Shown one piece after another: positions 61,780 through 64,000 of a DNA stretch of 64,000 nucleotides (position 1 is the stretch's first letter; each line of letters opens with the position of its first letter). The position numbers and the translations under genes were made by a program. Source of the DNA: Bradyrhizobium sp. CCGUVB1N3 (GTDB lineage Bacteria > Pseudomonadota > Alphaproteobacteria > Rhizobiales > Xanthobacteraceae); assembly GCF_024199925.1 (NCBI RefSeq), contig NZ_JANADR010000001.1, positions 7,505,501 through 7,569,500 on the forward strand, written 5' to 3'. The notes below the pieces were generated by a model. That model was not told where the DNA came from. It did not search any database and saw only the letters and a program-made list of their open reading frames with translations.

Positions 61780-64000
61780 GCAAGCATGATCCGGTTAGCC
61801 TCGAGACCGCGGTAGGCGCTGGTGCGGCAGCTCAAAATGATGATCTGCATGCGCTGGGCGGCTTCGGTCAATATCTCCAGCATGACTTCGAAGCGATCAT
61901 CATCCGCAAACACCAGCGCGTCATCGAGCACAAGCGAGGCAGGTTTTCCGTTCTCGATGAGTAGGTCCGCAAAGGCGATGCGCGTGAGGACGGCAAGCTG
62001 TTCCTGGGTCCCCTTGCTGAGATCATCGGTGGCTTCTTCGCGGCCGGCGCGCAACAGCTGCATCGGACGGAGATCCTCCGCGAATGTGATCGATGCATTG
62101 GGCAAGAGCCGGCCGACGAAGGGCGTGACGCGCTGTGTGATGGGTGCAAGAAGACGACGGGCGGCTTCGCGTTGTGCTTCGCGGATGGTCTCCGCGAGCA
62201 TCGCGAGCATCTCGGCTTCCTCCTTCAGCCGGGCATGTGCTGCGGTCGCAGCCTCCGCGAGCTCGGCGGCGGCTGCCGCCCGGCTGGTCGGCCCCGTGCC
62301 GCCGAGCGTCTTGGCGCGTTCTTCGAGCTGGGCGATTTCGCTCACAAGAACAAGCCTGTCAGTGGCCAGTCGCTCGCCTCGCTTGCGTAGATTGTCGCGA
62401 CGCTGCACCAGCACGGTCTCGTCGAGTCCTTCGACGGCGCGCCGCGCTTCGTCGCGAGCAACGATCGCACGCGCTTCGGTTGCCTTTGCAGCCGCCAATG
62501 CGGCGCCGAGTGCAATATCGTCGAAAGCTTCGAGCTCGGTCGCGAGTTGGTCACCGAGCCGTGAAACGTCTGCTACAGCGCGCTCGACCTGACCCGCCAG
62601 GCGAACATGGGCGAGCTGCGCCTCCTGCAGCGTCTCGAGCGCAGCCTGGCGACGACCCTCGGCTTCTCGTTCAGCGGTGCGCGCGGCCCGCCAGGCTTCT
62701 TCGAAATCGCCTTCAGTTCGATCGGTGCCATCCTCGGCGAGCTGTGCTGGCCGGTCTGTGGCTGCGAGCGCGCCTCGCAGCGAATCCAGGCCTGCGGCAA
62801 TGCCGAGCTCCGGATCCTCGGGACAGGAGGCCGCAAGTCGAGCCGACAGCACAGAGACCGCTTGGGTCGCTTCCACACGCGCTCGCGCCGTCTCCTTGGC
62901 GGTGATTGTATCGGTACAGCCGACCTCGGCGAGAAACGCGGCGAGATCCTGTTCTACTGCACGAAGTCGGGCTTGTGCAGGGGCTCCAGAAGCAGGCGGC
63001 GTAACCGTCACGCTTCCGATACCTTCGAACACGAGAGTCTGGGTGTCGGTCACGAAGACGCGACTGCTGCCCTCTACCAGAGCGCCGTTCAGGCGAACTT
63101 GCGGCGCCGTCTGCAGCAAATCGATCTTGATGAGGGCCGCGCCAGCGGTGGCGGCCGCTTTGGCTTCGACGAGGGTCTGTTCGAGCTCCTGCAACCGCGC
63201 GCTCGCTTCCAGCGTCATCCGAATCGCCGCGACTTCGCCGCGACGCGCCTGGAGCTCGGCTGCAATCCTTTCGGCGGCCTCGAGGCGGGCAAAGGCTGCG
63301 GCAAGCGCGCGCTGGCGCATTCGCGCAGTTCGCGCTTGTTGCGCTGAAAGCCTGTCTTCCTCGGCCATGCGCAAGGCGACCCGAGCGGTCTCGAGTGTTG
63401 CGGCCGCCTCACTTTCGGCCTGCTCGGCCGATCCCTGAACGGCGTCATGATCCGCGGCGACCTGACGTACGGTCGCTGCGGTCCGCTCGGCGCGCTCCAA
63501 TTGGTCGCGTAACTCGCGCCGAGATACCTCACGGGCTTCCAATCGCACGCGTTCGCCGGTAGCTTCGCGCAGCATTGCTTCGGCAGTGCGCAATGCTTGT
63601 CCCGCGGCCTTCGCGCGATCGATATCGGCCTCCAGTTGGGCGAGACGTTCGCCCTGTTCGGGATCCTCGAGTTCGCGAACTAACCGCCGTTGCTCGTTAC
63701 GCTTCGACTCGAGTCGATTGAGCACTGTATCGAACTGCTCCAGCTCGGCCTGTGCAACGCGCGCCTCTTCGCAGGCGGCAGTTGCTCTTTCCTGAGCCTC
63801 AAGGAGGCGGCGGGCGGGGCGGCCCGTCGGGGTGTGAAAATCAGCGAGATTTCGTTCAATGGCCTGCAGCACCGTAGTCGTACGCTGGCCGCCGGTTACA
63901 ACGCCGACCTCGCTGGCCAGAACCTCCTCAAGCGTCCGGCGGGCACCTTGCCCCGGGACTCCAAACACGAAGGACTGGCCTTGCTCTACCCAAAGCAACC
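61776..64000 (-). CDS. SMC/Rad50-like ATPase (5' end outside window)
   Basis: The C-terminal 741 residues of a long coiled-coil ATPase, as in SbcC/YhaN-type proteins. Visible: an LWVEQGQSFVFGVPGQ segment like the Q-loop region, two long Glu/Ala/Arg-rich coiled coils split by a beta segment (QVRLNGALVEGSSRVFVTDT), then the ABC signature LSKGTQEQ, Walker B ASLVLDDALVFADDDR and a final IIILSCRTSAYRGL. Walker A lies outside the window. Its stop overlaps the ATG at 61779 of the SIR2 gene. Such ATPases usually pair with an SbcD-type phosphodiesterase, possibly encoded just off the window. Confidence 0.85.
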   Translation of the reverse strand, partial: LLWVEQGQSFVFGVPGQGARRTLEEVLASEVGVVTGGQRTTTVLQAIERNLADFHTPTGRPARRLLEAQERATAACEEARVAQAELEQFDTVLNRLESKRNEQRRLVRELEDPEQGERLAQLEADIDRAKAAGQALRTAEAMLREATGERVRLEAREVSRRELRDQLERAERTAATVRQVAADHDAVQGSAEQAESEAAATLETARVALRMAEEDRLSAQQARTARMRQRALAAAFARLEAAERIAAELQARRGEVAAIRMTLEASARLQELEQTLVEAKAAATAGAALIKIDLLQTAPQVRLNGALVEGSSRVFVTDTQTLVFEGIGSVTVTPPASGAPAQARLRAVEQDLAAFLAEVGCTDTITAKETARARVEATQAVSVLSARLAASCPEDPELGIAAGLDSLRGALAATDRPAQLAEDGTDRTEGDFEEAWRAARTAEREAEGRRQAALETLQEAQLAHVRLAGQVERAVADVSRLGDQLATELEAFDDIALGAALAAAKATEARAIVARDEARRAVEGLDETVLVQRRDNLRKRGERLATDRLVLVSEIAQLEERAKTLGGTGPTSRAAAAAELAEAATAAHARLKEEAEMLAMLAETIREAQREAARRLLAPITQRVTPFVGRLLPNASITFAEDLRPMQLLRAGREEATDDLSKGTQEQLAVLTRIAFADLLIENGKPASLVLDDALVFADDDRFEVMLEILTEAAQRMQIIILSCRTSAYRGLEANRIMLA

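Overview
The window looks like accessory DNA from an alphaproteobacterium, most likely a Bradyrhizobium-type member of the Hyphomicrobiales. This is inferred from the high GC, the imp-style gene order of the type VI secretion system (T6SS), the IS families, and an effector-like gene with rhizobial-looking repeats. No 16S or housekeeping marker is present to confirm it. The sequence was read by eye; family names rest on recognised motifs and context, not on searches.

Layout. (1) 1-3613, minus strand: TonB-dependent receptor, exbB and exbD (exbD cut by the window edge), an energised outer-membrane uptake operon. (2) 3.7-15.1 kb: a decayed prophage or island. It holds frameshifted ParB-like and Mom-like DNA modification genes, a terminase fragment, many small orphan genes, an M6 metalloprotease, and a RelE/HigB-like toxin gene split by a complete IS5-type element. 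It ends at a 3' fragment of tRNA-Lys that looks like an attachment-site scar. (3) 15.2-19.5 kb: an XRE regulator, phage-like debris, and a group II intron inserted in the transposase gene of an IS3-type element. (4) 19.6-20.5 kb: a lone PEP-mutase-family gene.

(5) 21.3-52.0 kb: a T6SS locus. tssA-B-C-E-F-G is followed by tagH(FHA)-tssJ-K-L-M-small gene-ppkA-tssI(VgrG)-small gene-tssD(Hcp), all plus strand. Facing it on the minus strand are a repeat-containing candidate effector and a tight six-gene module: DUF2169+pentapeptide, pentapeptide, DUF4150 PAAR-like, beta-helix needle-like, DUF3540-like and TPR/glycosyltransferase-like. Canonical -24/-12 (sigma-54) promoters precede tagH, hcp and the candidate effector, so these three units are probably co-regulated. 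The VgrG stops right after its OB fold, and needle-like sequence is found instead in the module. No clpV/tssH, tagF or pppA is seen in the window.

(6) 53.0-58.4 kb: a Gfo/Idh/MocA oxidoreductase, pseudogene debris, a secreted protein, and an S1/P1 nuclease whose 5' end is fused to a decayed DUF4011-type helicase gene (a defence-associated family). (7) 58.9-64.0 kb, minus strand: a translationally coupled operon of an SMC/Rad50-like ATPase (cut by the window edge), a SIR2-domain protein and a HerA ATPase. This resembles SIR2-HerA anti-phage defence with an added SMC-like ATPase.
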